A DNA stretch of 64,000 nt from Tetracentron sinense (taxonomy: Eukaryota > Streptophyta > Magnoliopsida > Trochodendrales > Trochodendraceae): positions 40,118,875-40,182,874 of the forward strand of contig CM026561.1 of the NCBI GenBank assembly GCA_015143295.1. The letters are read 5' to 3'. Position numbers and translations under genes: made by a program. The notes under the pieces are model-generated. The model was not told the DNA's origin. It ran no database searches and was given only the letters and a program-made list of their open reading frames with translations. This document shows positions 11,641-21,647 of this stretch, in pieces. Positions within the stretch are counted from its first letter, which is position 1. Each line of letters begins with the position of its first letter.

Positions 11641-12514
11641 CTCAATTCCGAGCAGTCACAACCAGGCCAAGTCGATCTAGAACCAAGTCAAAGTCCAAGT
11701 CCTGGTAATTGGCGAATTATGGTCTATAAGTAAACAGCTCGTCCTACATTATTACATTAATTAGTGTTGCAGAAGCTTTTACAAGCAGGAACAATAGATG
11801 AAGCAATATCCTAGAAGCCTATATAATAAGTCAACCATTATAATGGAATAAGTGGTTTACATGTACTAATCAAACCAGCTATTAATCTAATTTATATGTT
11901 TGAATCGTCAACGAGATAGAAAGAACAAGTGATAGAAATTAAAAAAGAAATTAGAAGGAGGAATTTAGTGGTGGGGTCAGAATGAGGAAGTTCAATGTTC
12001 TGGTTATTGAGAAATTATCAACAATGTACTTTCAAAATCTTAGAATTGTTCTAGTTAAAAAATTTCTACTTATATATATATATATATATATCTTATTTCA
12101 TTTAAAAAAAATTCAATTTGAGCTATTGAAAAAACAAGATTATCTTTGCTAGCCCTGTAAAATGTGTCTGATTATATTACTCAAGTAGGAGCCCTAGTGG
12201 ACATGAGAGAATCAATTGAGAAAGATGTTCTACTGGCTGCTAATCAAATATTCCTTTCTCAAGTGAGCAATCGGATTATTTTTGCAAGATGGTCACCTTC
12301 CTATACGATCACTGCTTAGCACGGTAGAACTATTAAACCGGTGTTTTGCTGATTCCTTACCCAAATTGTTTAAAAATCAGTAATTTTCAATTTTCAGCAC
12401 AGCTAGTTTCATTCAAATTAAAGGACTCAAAACCAAAAAAAAATGGAAAAGGAATGACAAGATAAAGTAAAAAAGGAAGATATCTTCTGTATAGTACTAC
12501 ATCCCAGCAATGGT

Positions 12515-12628
12515 CACTACAACAAAACTACCGACTAGCAACGGAATACTTAGACACAGAATTCCGTCTCTAATTAGTCATGTATAGACATGGAAAATAA
12601 TTCCGTCACAAATATTCCGGTAGTAACT
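12515..12628 (+). mobile_element. CACTA-type transposon remnant (~114 bp)
   Basis: It starts CACTACAACAAAAC, the typical plant CACTA terminus, and carries subterminal 'aattccgtc' repeats in both orientations. Unit 3 (near 60770) lacks it and reads straight through, so it is an insertion in unit 1. The right end is degraded. It is far too short to encode anything. Confidence 0.5.
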
Positions 12629-13356
12629 AGGCAGGTAGACAAGTTCTAAATAATAAATTCAAAGAAGAAAAACACGATCTATAGATTAATACAAGAAAGC
12701 AAAAATGAAAATACTATAAAGAAAAGACATAGCCAAGTCAACTAGAGGACCACCATAATACTACGGATCACCGCCACTGCCACCATCTTCCTCTGTCATT
12801 CCCCACCACCCTCACCATTTCCTCCTCCAAATTACTAAAAAAATATCCCCTCTCCCCATCTTCCTCCAAGTCCATGAGCCAGATCATTTCCTCAATTTAA
12901 TTTAGGTAAATACAATATTTGATAGCGATATTAAATTTTCTTATTTTTTTCGCTCTCACATATTCTATAATTGGCATAAAAATGATAAATACCACGCCAT
13001 TCTTCTTTTAACAAAAGATGGATTAATTGGGTGATCATAATTACCTGAATAACTGTATCATCATTTCTTCTAAAATTACAGATGGAAGTAGTCATAGGAT
13101 CTTTCCGACCTTAGTAATGGAAGTAGTCTTATGCTGAAGAATTCTTTGAGCCTAGTACATACTCCCTCCTTTGCAAAGATTTATCAATTATACTCTGCGC
13201 ATTCCTGAATGTATTTTAGAAAGTAGGTGTGCCCATGGGTCGGCTTCCGTTCAGATGCCGGTATTACAAGACCGGACAGGTCAGGACTACCGAGGGCATC
13301 ATGTCCGGCTTTAATTTTGTATTCTAGGACACCGTGACCTGCCTAATATTACATTG

Positions 13357-13443
13357 GAGACCGTGCTTGTGATGCACGGATCTCAAAATTTCATTAAATC
13401 AATTTATGAAATTTTGAGATCCATGCATCACATGCACGGTCTC
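13357..13443. repeat. Near-perfect hairpin, 39-bp arms
   Basis: Left arm 13357-13395 and right arm 13405-13443 pair with two mismatches around a loop of about 9 nt; both outer ends read gagaccgtgc on their own strand. An outer pair of CCGTGACC/GGTCACGG flanks it with unequal spacers. It could be a very short MITE or a transcript-level hairpin; no target duplication is obvious. Confidence 0.8.
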
Positions 13444-13619
13444 GGTGTGGTCACGGCCCTTTGGAGGTCTCACTTGCATTTTCCTATTACATTTGCAGCA
13501 AGGGGTAGCAATTGGGCCGAGTTTGGACTTCAAAGCCTTCACAAATGTGTCAGGGTTTAGATCTATTAACCAAAAGACTCCATTTTAATCTGGTGAAATT
13601 CTAATTTATTCAAAGAAAA

Positions 13620-13770
13620 ATAAATAGAGACATTATGGAGCACAATAATAAAATTTGATAAGATACATCCCATAGCGTCACCATATGTATTAGATTTGAA
13701 TTTGAACTGGAATGAATTTTGATTTGAGATTTAATTAGGTATGATAAAATTAGGGTTTAGGATTCAGGGT
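13620..13770. repeat. Unit end segment, copied again at 17095-17215
   Basis: The segment with 'cacaataataaaatttgat' and 'gatttgagatttaattagg' is matched at 17095-17215 and, for its first part, at 60205-60240. The two neighbouring copies bracket the 14.1-16.7 kb inverted-repeat element, consistent with a local duplication before or during that insertion. Confidence 0.6.
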
Positions 13771-14489
13771 CCAATAATATTTTTCCAGCAAGCGGCATGA
13801 ATGTCGCTCATTCGGCCTAAATCTCTATTTTTTTTTTTTTTTTGTTCAAAAGATGCAGCTAACACAACACAAACAGCCTCCAACATCTCATGGGTATCCA
13901 CCACCTTGTGGGGGGCATCATTCTCAGTCTCTCACTCTCTAACTCTTACCTTGATAAAGGTGTACCTCTTTTATCTTTATTTTTCAAAAACCAAATAAAA
14001 ACAAAGTCTGTTATTGCTCCCACCTCTATCATTTCTTACCATCATTCACCAATATTTTGATTTGGAAAAGAAGAAGAAAAAAGAGGGGGGGAGGAGGGGG
14101 GATTTCCCTGATTGCCCCTGTAGTTTGCCTTTTTTCTCAAAATACTCATCTTTTAAAAACCCTTATCAAAATGCCCTTATGACTATTTTCCCATAATTCT
14201 TTATTTATAAAAATTCTGAAACACCCCTCCACTACCCACCGACACATTAAAGAATGGTTTTGAAAAGAAGAAGAAGAGGAAAAGAGGGCTTTATGTATAT
14301 GCATATGAGATTGGAGAAACTTCACACTCTCCTCATATTTACATCTTACGAAGTTCTTCACTCATTTATCTTTTAATTGATGTTTTAGTATAAATTTTCT
14401 TGAAAAAACTATTTTAAACAATAAAATAAAAAATTCATGTGTTTTGATGAAATTTTGCATGTAGGATCAATACCGGTCGATACACGTGG

Positions 14490-14712
14490 TTGATACACCC
14501 AGTATCGATAATATCGATACTCATATTGACCAGTATCGATAATATTGATAATCATATTGACCTATATCGATACTCATATTGACCTATACCGATAATATTG
14601 ATACTCATATTGACCTATATCGATACTCATATTGACTTGTACAGCTAAAATCGATACTCATATTTATCGATATCGATACTCATATTGACCTATATCGATA
14701 CTCATATCCCTA
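14490..14712. repeat. Minisatellite of 'atcgatactcatattgacc' type, left part
   Basis: Irregular tandem units of about 20-30 bp combine 'tatcgata(atattgata)' with 'ctcatattgacc'. The array resumes at 16102-16240 after the solo LTR. Variation between units is high, so it is not a young array. Confidence 0.8.
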
Positions 14713-14719
14713 ATAATTT

Positions 14720-16101
14720 TGATAATAACATAATAATGAAATGATCATTATTGTACTAATGGTTCTACGAAATTTATGTAAAATTTAGATTACAAGAACA
14801 TTAGCCCAACACTCAAAACATGATGTATGGAAAAGACTCCACATATCCAAGATGACCCAATCAAGAAGAGTCATCCATATTCAAAGTTAAAGTCAAGATC
14901 AATCCTAAAGTCCAAGTCAAATCATCAACAACAACAAAGATCATGACGACCTATTTAAGTTGGAAGATCCAAGATCAAGTTGAAGACTATCTTTAAAAAA
15001 GATTCAAAGTAATTTTTATTTATTTGAAAAGTTTAGGACTTATGTAAAAAGTCTTCAATAGTTTGGAAAGTTGAAATGCTCAAAGCCTAGATTGACCTTA
15101 GGAAGTCATGACTAAATTGCAAATCATTCCAAGACCCTATGACATCTTAAAATATTGTTAAAATCATGTTAAAGGGATACTAAAAGACCTAGGAATTCAT
15201 TTTCATCTCATTGGTCTTAAAAAGATGAGTTTTCTGTTGAAAAACAGAGGGCTCGTCGACGAGTGAGATAGTGGTCTCAGCACTCGTCGACAAGTGGAAG
15301 AAATAGTAGCTGAATTTCAATTCAGCAGTTTTACTAGTCAATGACTGGAGAGTGCATCAGTGCACTCATCGACGACTGCTTGCGGGAACACTCCAACGGC
15401 TAGTTTTTTAACGGCTAAAACCACATTAAATGAGTTCTCAATGGCTATATTGAATCAACAACTATAAATTGAGTTCATTTATGAACATCAAACACTACTT
15501 GAACAACCATTGATCATATCTTTAAGTTGGATTCAATTCTCATCAAGTTTTTGTTTAAAACCTAGAAATCTCAAACTCTCATTATAAGAGCTTTCAACTC
15601 CCATTCTTTTTAGAGATTTTTAGAGTATTGATTTCAATCTTATTCAGCTCATTAAGGAGCATTTTATCTGGATTCAAATCCAAACACTCATTTGTTTTAA
15701 AGAAAATCAAGAATTAAGGATTCTTGTCCGAGAAGCCGGATAGCTTTGTAAAGACAGGAGAGAGTGTTCTCTTGCATTGAAGGTGGTAATTTTCGCCTGA
15801 AAAATGATTGTAAAGGTTTGAACTTTACCCGGAAAGAAGCTTGTACGATAGTGGATCGTGTTAAAACCTGTGAGCCTTAGAACTTGAGGCAAGGACGTAG
15901 GCTAGAATTGTCGAAACTCGATATCAATTCTTGGTGTTTGTTTTCCTTATCTCTTATCTCTCTTTCATCTTTCCATTACTAGAATACATATATCTTGATA
16001 ATTAGCTTAATTTTAAATTCTGTAATAATTGTCTAACATAGAATTTAAATTTGTCATTGACCCTAATCACTCCCCCTCTAAGGTCCATTTACTGGGCAAC
16101 A
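14720..16101 (+). mobile_element. SIRE-like Ty1/copia solo LTR inside the minisatellite
   Basis: It shares its block order with 1-1349: 'gctcgtcgacgagtg' palindromes, 'tgcgggaac', 'gaaggtggtaa', and the closing 'ccctaatcac-ccccctctaagg' and 'gggcaaca'. Minisatellite sequence is present on both sides, so the LTR interrupted the array. There is no PBS or coding region. The exact left border is uncertain by a few bases and no clean target duplication was seen. Confidence 0.65.
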
Positions 16102-16240
16102 CTATCGATACTCATATTGACCTGTACCAATAATATCAATACTCATATTGAACTGTATCAATATTATCGATACATATCGATACAAATCGTCTTCAACCTT
16201 GTAACACAACCAGTATCAACCCGACTTGTTGAGTATCGAT
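16102..16240. repeat. Minisatellite, right part
   Basis: Continuation of the array at 14490-14712 with the same 'atactcatattgacctgta' units, becoming more degenerate to the right. Confidence 0.75.
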
Positions 16241-16732
16241 CACACATTGTAAATCATTAAAAAAAAAAGTGCAAAGAAAACACATTTAAAACCATCTAAT
16301 ATGCGATTTAAGGTTTAAAATCATAAATATCATGATTATAACCATTTTTCTTTAGGTTAATATATTTTAAAAAACACAAAAACCTAAAACTGGGTGTTTT
16401 TTCTTCCGTTAATGGTGTTCTCTTACAATTGTGGTTAGTAGTTTAGCGGAACGAAGCTCTCTTGTGGAAATATCAGTCGGAAACGATAGGTAATAAAATG
16501 TTTGGGGACTCTTCTTGATCAACGAATGGACTCCATTATTGATAAGGAAAAAAGGGAGTTCTCCATGGTTGATGAGAATGGAGGAGACACAAATGTTTTT
16601 CCTTCAAATGGTTTGGATAAAATGAAAAAAGTTCACATGTACGAATTCCTTCACATGTGTGGGGGCATTTAGAGAAGAATTTTTAAAAGGTGGGTATTTT
16701 GAGAACAAAGACAAACTATAGGGGAATCAGGG

Positions 16733-16734
<2 letters not shown>

Positions 16735-16767
<33 letters not shown>
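16735..16767. repeat. 33-base C homopolymer followed by A-rich run
   Basis: Thirty-three consecutive C, then nine A, one G and ten A. It sits exactly at the right terminal repeat of the 14.1-16.7 kb element; the left end has a matching but shorter and mixed G-rich run (14085-14100). True length may differ, since such runs are hard to sequence. Confidence 0.8.
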
Positions 16768-16769
<2 letters not shown>

Positions 16770-17094
16770 AAAAAAAGAAAAAAAAAAAGGTTTGGAATTG
16801 AGTCCAATTAGAACCAACTGATCAAGCCCATAAAGGCCCTTTTCTAATTTAGTTCTCGGCTCAAGTCCAGATATATTTTCAACCGATATAAGCTTCACAT
16901 CTTTGGCCCATAAGTATCGTTGGCCCAAGAGGTCATTTATCTTTGGCCCAACAAGGCTCACTTGCACTCTATCTTCATCTTCACCTTGTGATCAACGAAA
17001 AAAAATGAAAATAAAATAAAATTATGAGTAGTGGGGGATAGAAAAGATAAAAAAATCAATTAAAAAAAGGTTGGTAGAAAAATAGAGGAATCAA

Positions 17095-17630
17095 GGAGCG
17101 CAATACTAAAGTGCTCTACGATACATTCTATCGCATCACCATATAGATTAATTTGAATGAATATTGATTTAAGATTTGATTAGGTATGATTAGATTAGGA
17201 TTAAATTAAGTTGATTTACTTTTCAAAAAGTTCCTCTTGTTATCTTTACATAAACCCTATTTACGGTCATTCTAAATTATCCTAATCTATTAATTAATTA
17301 TTCTTGTACACAAATTATTTTGACCTCTCGATGAAGGGAGGTCTGGGGATCCAATACCCCGGGTATGAGTTGCAAGAGCTCCACTGCCCAAGCTAACCTT
17401 TGACCGCACTGATTCTACTAATGTATGCCAACACCAAAAAAAATCCAAGTAGTCACGACCAAGTCTCTAGCCAAATTTTTTTTTTCTTGGGGGTTTCAAT
17501 CTAGCCAAGTTTAATAGCTCGCCCTACCATATTACACCATAAAATTGGTGTTGTATAGGCTTTTATAAGCAAGAACAATAGTATATATAACAATATCCTA
17601 AAAGCCTACCATAAGTAAACCAATATATAT
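17095..17630. repeat. Unit 2 of the local repeat, first fragment (and a copied unit end)
   Basis: 17095-17215 repeats the end of unit 1. 17440-17630 matches 11640-11850 ('agctcgccctaccatattac', 'ggcttttataagca', 'atatcctaaaagcct'). The unit then stops at AT-rich microsatellite DNA and resumes at about 39290 beyond the large transposon nest. Confidence 0.65.
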
Positions 17631-17756
17631 ATATAGACACATATATGTGTGTGTTGGATTTTATGGTTTAAATTTAGTTTTAAGATATTCAAATTTATGT
17701 CCTTAAGATTTCAGTTTGGTCTTTGGTTTATAAAATCACTTTTCAAAATAGACCTT

Positions 17757-17946
17757 ATTTTTTTTTGGAGACCCCCTTCGGGTCAGGACTAATCCCCGGG
17801 AGGTGTGACAAGCGCCCGCAACCCGCCACACCGGGAAAGTCCGGAAAGTAGCCCCTATTTAAATGAGGAGAAAACCCATCTGTGGTGTTGGGTGGGTTAG
17901 AGTCTCGGTCTCTTGTTTGAGAGAAAGCAAACCCACTTGTTTTCAA
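17757..17946 (-). mobile_element. SINE-like element
   Basis: On the minus strand a GC-rich body with 'cccggtgtggcgggtt' and 'cctcccggggattagtc' ends in 'gggtctcc' plus an A run, a layout like plant tRNA-derived SINEs (Au/TS type). A degenerate B-box-like 'gaccgagactc' lies near its start; an A box is not clear. No target duplication was confirmed. Confidence 0.45.
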
Positions 17947-17948
17947 GT

Positions 17949-17959
17949 GTTAGTCCCAC
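17949..17959 (+). other. Start of an LTR-like or promoter-like sequence split by the outer hAT
   Basis: 'tgttagtcccac' continues at 37643 as 'actgcctagctag' and 'gggtatataaaat'. Many plant LTRs begin TGTTAGTCCCACAT, and RTCCCACATCG is also the snRNA upstream element. Together with 37643-37890 it may be a short solo LTR; the evidence is weak. Confidence 0.25.
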
Positions 17960-18207
17960 CAGGAGCGAAGCCAGGGGCTAGGAGGGGCCATGCCTCCCCA
18001 CAACCCCCACCCAAAAAAAAAAAATTTGGAAATTTTATTATATTTTATGTATTCTTTATTGTAAGTAGATAATATATAAATTTATATATGCGGCCCCCTA
18101 AATTAGGATATAAATGATTTCCAATGTGGGAAATTTGCCCCCTACTAAATTTTGTGAATTTTTTTATATGTATAATATAAAAAAATTAAAAAATATAATT
18201 GATTTAT

Positions 18208-18741
18208 GAGGAAAATACATTTAGACCCCTGAGGTTTAACGAAAATACACATAAACCCCCTCAGTTTTTAGAAAATACAGTAGGTACCCTTATTTTTCAA
18301 ACTAATGACACACCCCTTCCGTCAGTTACCGTTTTTTAAAATCCAAAAAAGTCCAAAAATACCCCTCAAAGTGTATCAACAGGCATGCTTTGTGAACTCT
18401 GTGTGTTGTGAACAGAACTTTGTGTCCCCTCAATTGCTTCTCTCCTCCTACTAGCACCAGACTTGTCACTACCACCTTTGTCATTCCATGACCTTCCAGC
18501 CCTCCCTCCACTACTAACTGGTGCTCTTTGATATGTGCACTTGTTGTGACCATATTGCTTACATCTTTGAGGGATATTTGACATTTTTTAAACTTTTTCG
18601 TATGTTGCAGACTGACGATCAACTGACTGTAGGGTGTAAGTGTCATTAGTTTGAAACATAAGAGTATCTACTGTATTTTTTTGAAAACTAAGGGGGTCTA
18701 TGTGTATTGTCAAACCTCAGGGGTGTAAATATATTTTACCC
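18208..18741 (-). mobile_element. Mutator-like MITE with transposase relic
   Basis: Long terminal inverted repeats of roughly 100 bp: left 'gacccctgaggttta' and 'acataaaccccc', right the same blocks reversed. A 9-bp direct repeat ttgatttat (18199-18207; 18742-18750) is the Mutator hallmark. The interior reads on the minus strand with a CX2-5YGHNKC-type zinc knuckle (CKQYGHNKCTYQ), the C-terminal motif of MuDR-type transposases. At 534 bp it is a deletion derivative that cannot move itself. Confidence 0.75.
18366..18584 (-). pseudogene. C-terminal zinc-knuckle relic of a MULE transposase
   Basis: A 72-codon minus-strand frame includes PQRCKQYGHNKCTYQ followed by Ser/Gly/Arg-rich sequence. In MuDR-like transposases a knuckle of the form C..YGHNKRTC follows the catalytic and SWIM domains; the rest of the protein is absent here. 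The Met start is a chance start inside the relic. It shows which autonomous family the MITE came from; a function is unlikely. Confidence 0.55.
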
Positions 18742-18864
18742 TTGATTTATTGATATAATGGATCTCCCAAAAGAGAAGGCTCTTGTTTTTCTTGTATAAT
18801 ATACCTTTGTTGACGAATTTTATGATCACGATTGACCATTACTCAAAAAAAATCTCATCGGCTA

Positions 18865-20202
18865 TGTTGGTTAATTAGTTCAAACAGTTTGCACATGATG
18901 ACCACAAAATCAAATTCGACTAAGAGGCGTGATAAACGCTTCTTGAAGATAGTTAGAGCCTCCTGTTTGTGCAAGGGATTAAGGTAACTCTATCCCCGAT
19001 ATTCAACCTAGCCAGGAATCGATCCGTTCCTCTACAAATCTGCACTATCTGGTAGGAACTGTACTTAAACCTCCTTTCAGGATGCCCACAATTGTTCTTC
19101 CGGTTAAGGTCAGAGTTATCCTGGTTACACAGATTGTATAAATCAGATTAGGCTATCACAAGTGATTGTCAAACAGAATTACTCTCTAGGAGTGATTTTG
19201 ACACAATTCCGGAATTGGATCTGTATGGATTCTGTAAACCAGATTATGAGAATTCTGGAATCAGTTCTAAATAGACACACTGTTTGGAAACAAATTGTCT
19301 GCGGGCTCTGTTTGGTAACAGTGCCCAAAGGTCAATGTATTACTACACTGGCCAAGTTCTCCTTCTGTTCTCTGTTCTGATAAATCTGGACAGTGCCCTG
19401 TTTGGTTACAGAGTGATGTCAATTGACTAGACTAATAGTCAGATCACTTCTCTGTTTGGAGATAGAGAATCAACTTATCTAAACGGACTGGTTGAATACG
19501 TGATCTAGCTTACTGGGTTGAGTTGTCTTTAACCTTGAGATGGGCTTCAAATCTCTAATGGAGTTTTGGAGCTTTCTTCTCTGGTTCGGGTTCTCTCTTT
19601 CTGGGCTCAATCTCGCAGAGGTCTGATACGATTTTCAACTTCTGTATAATCCTCCTCTTCATCCTCACATTGTATAAGCAATGGCTAGGCCTTGAGAGCC
19701 ACTTGGGCTTCTTAACTGACCCACTCACTGAGTCTCTTGGCTTTTCTCAACTGACCCATTCAATAGCCCACCAAGTTCAATGAACCTGAACACACACCCA
19801 TGATCCATAACGGATCACGGAAACCGAACCACCATTTCAATCCGATCAAATATACACCATTCATCTAACTTTTATTCTTAAAAAGAATAGGCGACTCAAG
19901 CGACTCGCGACGATGCGAAGTGCAAAGTGCGCCTCATAGCTCCCATTGCCCCTGCACGTGCGCATGTCATGCTCGGTGTGATGCACCTCGCTAGTGTACC
20001 CACACTTAATGTGTGAACACACACAAGAGAACAATCTCTAAGGAGAGGGGATTACTTATTAATTGGTTTCAACTCTCGTTAATTTTCGAAGTGGGACTAA
20101 TAAAAGTCACAACAGTTTTCTTTTGAAAACATGGTTTTTTCTCCCCAAAACCACTAGTGTAAAAACACTATTTTAAATCCAACCCAATGGTTTTCTTCCA
20201 AA
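18865..20202 (-). repeat. Left (3') copia LTR, larger fragment
   Basis: Matches 36201-37460 throughout, beginning 'tgttggttaattagttcaaa'. It stops at the 8-bp duplication cttccaaa where hAT2 entered; the remaining 77 bp are at 31602-31678, ending 'aaatcaaactcaaca'. Confidence 0.85.
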
Positions 20203-20668
20203 CATGGTATAAAATTTCGTTGAAATTTCGCGAAATTTCGGTCTCGACAAGGGCACCCGATATCGAAACGGGTAGAATTTCGGGTGAGCAAATTTCAACC
20301 GAAATTTCGGAAATTTTGGGCGAAATTTCGTTTTTCCGATATCTCGTGATTTCGTCCGAAATATTCACCTACCACCGTCTGATTTCGTTGAGATTTCGCG
20401 ATATGGGAGACGATATTTCGAAATTTTGAAATTTTGGGATTTCGGACGAAATCCTCACCTACCACAATTTGATTTCGGTCGAGATTGACCGAAATCAACG
20501 AAATTTCCGATATTTTTCCGAAATAAACCGAAATTAACGAGATTTCGCCCGAATTTTTCGGGATAAATTCAGAATATTCTTGGAATATTCTGAGCCTATT
20601 AATGATTAAATAATTTTTTAAAAAAAATAAAAAAAAGAAAATTCCAAAAATACCCTCCTCTATTTACC

Positions 20669-20676
20669 TATAAATA
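20669..20676 (+). promoter_or_regulatory. Putative TATA box of hAT2 transposase
   Basis: TATAAATA lies in the spacer between the arms, about 45 bp before a CT-rich stretch of the kind seen in plant 5' UTRs. Downstream is a short exon-like segment ending 'caaag|gtatat'. Confidence 0.4.
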
Positions 20677-20789
20677 CCCCCCCCCCCCTCTACCATATTT
20701 CTCACCAATTTTCTTCTTCTTCTTTTCTTACTTAGTAGTTAGTAGTTTGTTCTTTAGTTACAAGTTTTTAATCTTCTGTACTTCTTACT

Positions 20790-21190
20790 TCTTAGACTCT
20801 TAATTTAGAATTTAGATTTTATTTTTCTCAGTCTTTTGACTCTTTGCTAAAGGTGGTGAAATGCTAACAGTGGACCGGGGCTAAAGAGAAAGAGTCAATC
20901 AAAGGTATATTATTTTTTTTTTTTTTATTTTCATGTTGATTATATTTATTTCATGTATATTATTTTGTAATTTGTAGTTATAACTTACAAGTTAATTAAT
21001 ATTTAATCTTCAGTAGTTCTTAGTTTAGATTTTATTTTTCTCAATCTTTTGATTCTTTTTTAAAGGTGGCGAAGCGCTAACAGTGGATCGGTGCTGAAAA
21101 GAAATAGTCAACCAAAGGTATATTATTTTGTTTATTTTTATTTTCATGTTGATTATATTTATTTCATATATATTATTTTATAGTTACAAC
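20790..21190 (+). repeat. Tandem duplication (~215 bp) of the hAT2 5' leader
   Basis: 20790-20990 and 21010-21190 share 'agattttatttttctca', 'gctaacagtgga', 'caaaggtatattatt' and 'ttcatgttgattatattta'. Each copy contains a possible 5' splice site (AAAG|GTATAT). Confidence 0.65.
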
Positions 21191-21621
21191 TTAATTTCAG
21201 AAAAATATCGGAAATTTCGTTGATTTCGGTCAATCTCGGCCGAAATCAAATTGTGGTAGGTGAGGATTTCGTCCGAAATCCCGAAATTTTGAAATTTCGA
21301 AATATCGTCTCCCATATCGCGAAATCTCAACGAAATCAGACGGTGGTAGGTGAATATTTCGGACGAAATCACGAGATATCGGAAAAACGAAATTTCGCCC
21401 AAAATTTCCGAAATTTCGGCCGAAATTTGCTCACCCGAAATTCTACCCATTTCGATATCGGGTGCCCTTGTCGAGACCGAAATTTCGCAAAATTTCACGA
21501 AATTTCAACGAAATTTTATACCATGGTATTAACTATTAACTTACCACAATATTATTTAATTTTAGATAGTTTTTTTTTATAAACTTTGATAATACTAAGT
21601 TATATTATCTCTAATTTACAG

Positions 21622-21647
21622 ATAAGTGGTGGGCATCCTTTGGTGGT
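21622..21647 (+). pseudogene. hAT2 transposase exon fragment, left of the Athila insertion
   Basis: Follows a good 3' splice site (ttttag-rich stretch, 'aatttacag') and reads DKWWASFGG, the start of the hAT C-terminal dimerisation region. It ends at gtggt (21643-21647), the target duplication of the inserted LTR element, and the same domain goes on after 29827. Confidence 0.65.

Larger units (their letters stand above)
11640..13770. repeat. Local repeat block, unit 1
   Basis: This non-coding block of about 2.1 kb recurs twice more in the window in the same orientation: unit 2 (17440-17630, 39290-40601 and 59862-60240) and unit 3 (60240-62030). Shared landmarks include 'cctagaagcct', 'gatagaaagaacaagtgat', 'gagctattgaaaaaacaag', 'tactacatcccagcaatgg', 'gatagcgatatt' and 'acagatggaagtag'. 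Unit 1 lacks roughly 150 bp found in units 2 and 3 near 13.0 kb. A (TA)n run lies at 12071-12091. Confidence 0.75.
14096..16740. mobile_element. DNA-transposon-like element with ~80-bp terminal inverted repeats
   Basis: Left 14096-14176 and right 16660-16740 form an inverted repeat: 'ttccctgattgcccc', 'tagtttg', 'ctcaaaatac' and 'cttttaaaaa' occur in the same order on opposite strands. The length of the ends suggests a Mutator-like element. Homopolymers at both borders prevent a safe target-duplication call. The interior has no transposase; it holds the minisatellite and a solo LTR. Confidence 0.55.
20203..21525. repeat. Inverted duplication of the hAT2 end (arms ~325 bp)
   Basis: Arm 20203-20523 is repeated in reverse at 21194-21525, with only a few differences by eye. 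Both arms end in the hAT terminus catggtataaaatttcg. The spacer of about 670 bp holds a promoter-like segment. The inner arm has no target duplication matching cttccaaa, so this is either a rearrangement of hAT2 or a foldback derivative that shares its ends. Read as RNA it would form a long hairpin. Confidence 0.85.

Noticed and set aside
13354-13560. 68-codon plus-strand frame
   Set aside because: Runs through the hairpin arms; no family resemblance.
16716-16967. 83-codon minus-strand frame ending in a Gly run
   Set aside because: The Gly run is the C33 homopolymer; no domain.
17755-17946. 63-codon minus-strand frame with RDRDSNPPNTTDG
   Set aside because: It lies in the SINE-like element; such peptides are common by-products of tRNA-derived repeats.
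18326-18646. 106-codon minus-strand frame in the Mutator-like MITE
   Set aside because: The zinc-knuckle frame in a different phase is the one with family resemblance; this one is its shadow.
20168-21582. Several Ile/Ser-rich frames (60-120 codons) at the hAT2 left end
   Set aside because: They come from GAAATTTCG-type subterminal repeats and appear in mirrored pairs because of the inverted duplication.
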